Positions 5,788-6,317 of a DNA stretch of 6,317 bases are shown piece after piece. This stretch comes from Methanolinea sp. UBA473 (GTDB lineage Archaea; Halobacteriota; Methanomicrobia; Methanomicrobiales; Methanospirillaceae): the NCBI GenBank assembly GCA_002509495.1, contig DAEV01000019.1, positions 19,576-25,892 on the forward strand. The letters run 5' to 3'. The notes below the pieces were generated by a model, which was not told the origin of the DNA, ran no database searches, and saw only the letters and a list, made by a program, of their open reading frames with translations. Each line of letters starts with the position of its first letter. Within the stretch, counting starts at the first letter, position 1. The position numbers and the translations under genes are program-made.

Positions 5788-6030
5788 CTGCAGCCCAGCA
5801 CTGGCCCTATTGTGTTGGGGGGTCGCCACAGTGGCGGGGCGGAGCCCCTGGGGCGTCTGAGAATTGTGCGGTTTTTCCTTTGACGGGAAGGGGAGGACCA
5901 CAACCCTGCGGGTTCCAGGGCGAGGCGCCTTTTTCCCGGACTTCACCCTTCACGCGATAGCATGCAAGCAGGGTTGCACATGGTACTTTGTCAGTCTCAC
6001 CACTTGCCGGAGGAATGACCTTGCAGCAGT
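5788..6030. other. Gene-free region rich in short inverted repeats
   Basis: No frame here gives a believable protein; the open frames on both strands are short, low in recognisable motifs and overlap one another. Structure is dense. CGCCAC/GTGGCG (5824-5836) is followed by GGGGC/GCCCC (5836-5848); AACCC/GGGTT lies around 5902-5914; and GGCG/CGCC (5919-5929) is followed by five Ts (5930-5934), resembling a hairpin terminator on the plus strand. It could be IS-flanking debris, an interspersed repeat or a non-coding RNA; none can be decided from this window. Confidence 0.4.
5919..5934 (+). terminator. Small hairpin plus T5, terminator-like
   Basis: A 4-bp GC stem (GGCG at 5919-5922, CGCC at 5926-5929) with a 3-nt loop runs directly into TTTTT at 5930-5934. 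The form is that of a weak intrinsic terminator, but no transcript feeding into it is known beyond read-through from dadD. Confidence 0.3.
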
Positions 6031-6032
6031 TG

Positions 6033-6317
6033 CTGCTCGGATCCACATTTTCAACACCATGGAGAAAAAGGAAGATCAAATCGGGAGCCAAAACACGGGA
6101 GAATGCCGTCAAGAGATCCACCGGGTAACCCTATCGCGCTGGATGTGTCCGGGAAATGAAGAAGATCGGTGGCTATATTGAATGGGCTGATGAGACTGGA
6201 TACAGGATGAGGTGGAAGATCAAGGGGGGTGTTCTCCGCTGTGAAACGGATATTAGGTGAATCGGTAACCGCCTCCTCCCGTGAGGGAATGGTGCGTGAG
6301 GTGATGATGAAGTTCAA
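6033..6317 (+). pseudogene. Decayed transposase 3' end (IS4/IS5-like DDE type), partial
   Basis: Three successive frames join into one transposase-like C-terminus. The first reads RIHIFNTMEKK (about 6038-6070). The second reads KIKSGAKTRENAVKRSTG, a TAA stop at 6126-6128, then PYRAGCVREMKK and GYIEWADETGYRMRWKIK. The third, from 6229, reads VFSAVKRILGESV and continues SREGMVREVMMKF to the window edge. If one G is dropped from the G6 run at 6224-6229, the last two join as YRMRWKIKGVFSAVK. This fits the Y-(2)-R-(3)-E-(6)-K signature of IS4/IS5 transposases, except that the catalytic Glu is Lys (codon 6222-6224). A premature stop, two frameshifts and loss of the active-site residue mark a dead remnant. 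The left part of the element, including the upstream Asp motifs and terminal repeat, is not recognisable. The family name is from memory of conserved motifs. Confidence 0.65.

Noticed and set aside
5864..6181. Plus-strand open frame of 105 residues as a separate gene
   Set aside because: Only its RIHIFNTMEKK part resembles a protein I recognise, and that part belongs to the transposase remnant before a frameshift. The rest is non-coding in character.
5807..6317. Minus-strand open frames of 104 and 88 residues at 5807-6121 and 6051-6317
   Set aside because: No motifs, signal peptide or ribosome binding site are seen. The second is antisense to the transposase remnant, whose family signature is on the plus strand.
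1..6317. tRNA, rRNA or CRISPR array
   Set aside because: No regularly spaced repeats, cloverleaf patterns or conserved rRNA segments were seen on reading either strand.

Overview
The window looks like chromosomal DNA of a methanogenic archaeon, most likely a GC-rich member of the Methanomicrobiales (Methanoculleus/Methanofollis-like). That placement is an inference from gene content, short archaeal-type leaders with GGAGG ribosome binding sites, TATA-like elements and a T-tract terminator; no marker gene fixes the genus.

Layout. (1) 1-993, minus: nicotinate phosphoribosyltransferase, cut by the left window edge. (2) 1141-1812, plus: a short MTAP/PNP-family phosphorylase, probably 5'-methylthioinosine phosphorylase, divergent from gene 1. 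(3) 1957-3156, minus: M24-family (Xaa-Pro aminopeptidase-like) metallohydrolase, convergent with gene 2. (4) 3302-3512, plus: a duplicated, 5'-truncated copy of the last 70 codons of the phosphorylase, exactly 1700 bp downstream of the original; the ungapped repeat continues about 45 bp past the stop codon. (5) 3540-4166, minus: exported cysteine-rich protein of unknown function. (6) 4434-5738, plus: amidohydrolase of the 5'-deoxyadenosine/MTA/SAH deaminase family (DadD), followed by a T-rich terminator. (7) 5786-6030: no gene recognised, several short inverted repeats. (8) about 6033-6317, plus: decayed 3' end of an IS4/IS5-like transposase running off the right edge, with a stop codon, two frameshifts and loss of the catalytic Glu.

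Functionally, the deaminase and the phosphorylase fit the methanogen route for recycling SAM by-products: 5'-deoxyadenosine and methylthioadenosine are first deaminated to inosine forms, then phosphorolysed to hypoxanthine and a deoxy- or methylthio-ribose 1-phosphate. The phosphorylase has a PNP-like 6-oxopurine base-binding motif, which agrees with this order. The phosphoribosyltransferase adds nicotinate salvage.

I see no convincing new multi-gene system. The most unusual structure is the partial duplication of the phosphorylase gene, whose divergence pattern suggests gene conversion. The next is the lineage-specific-looking secreted Cys-rich protein.
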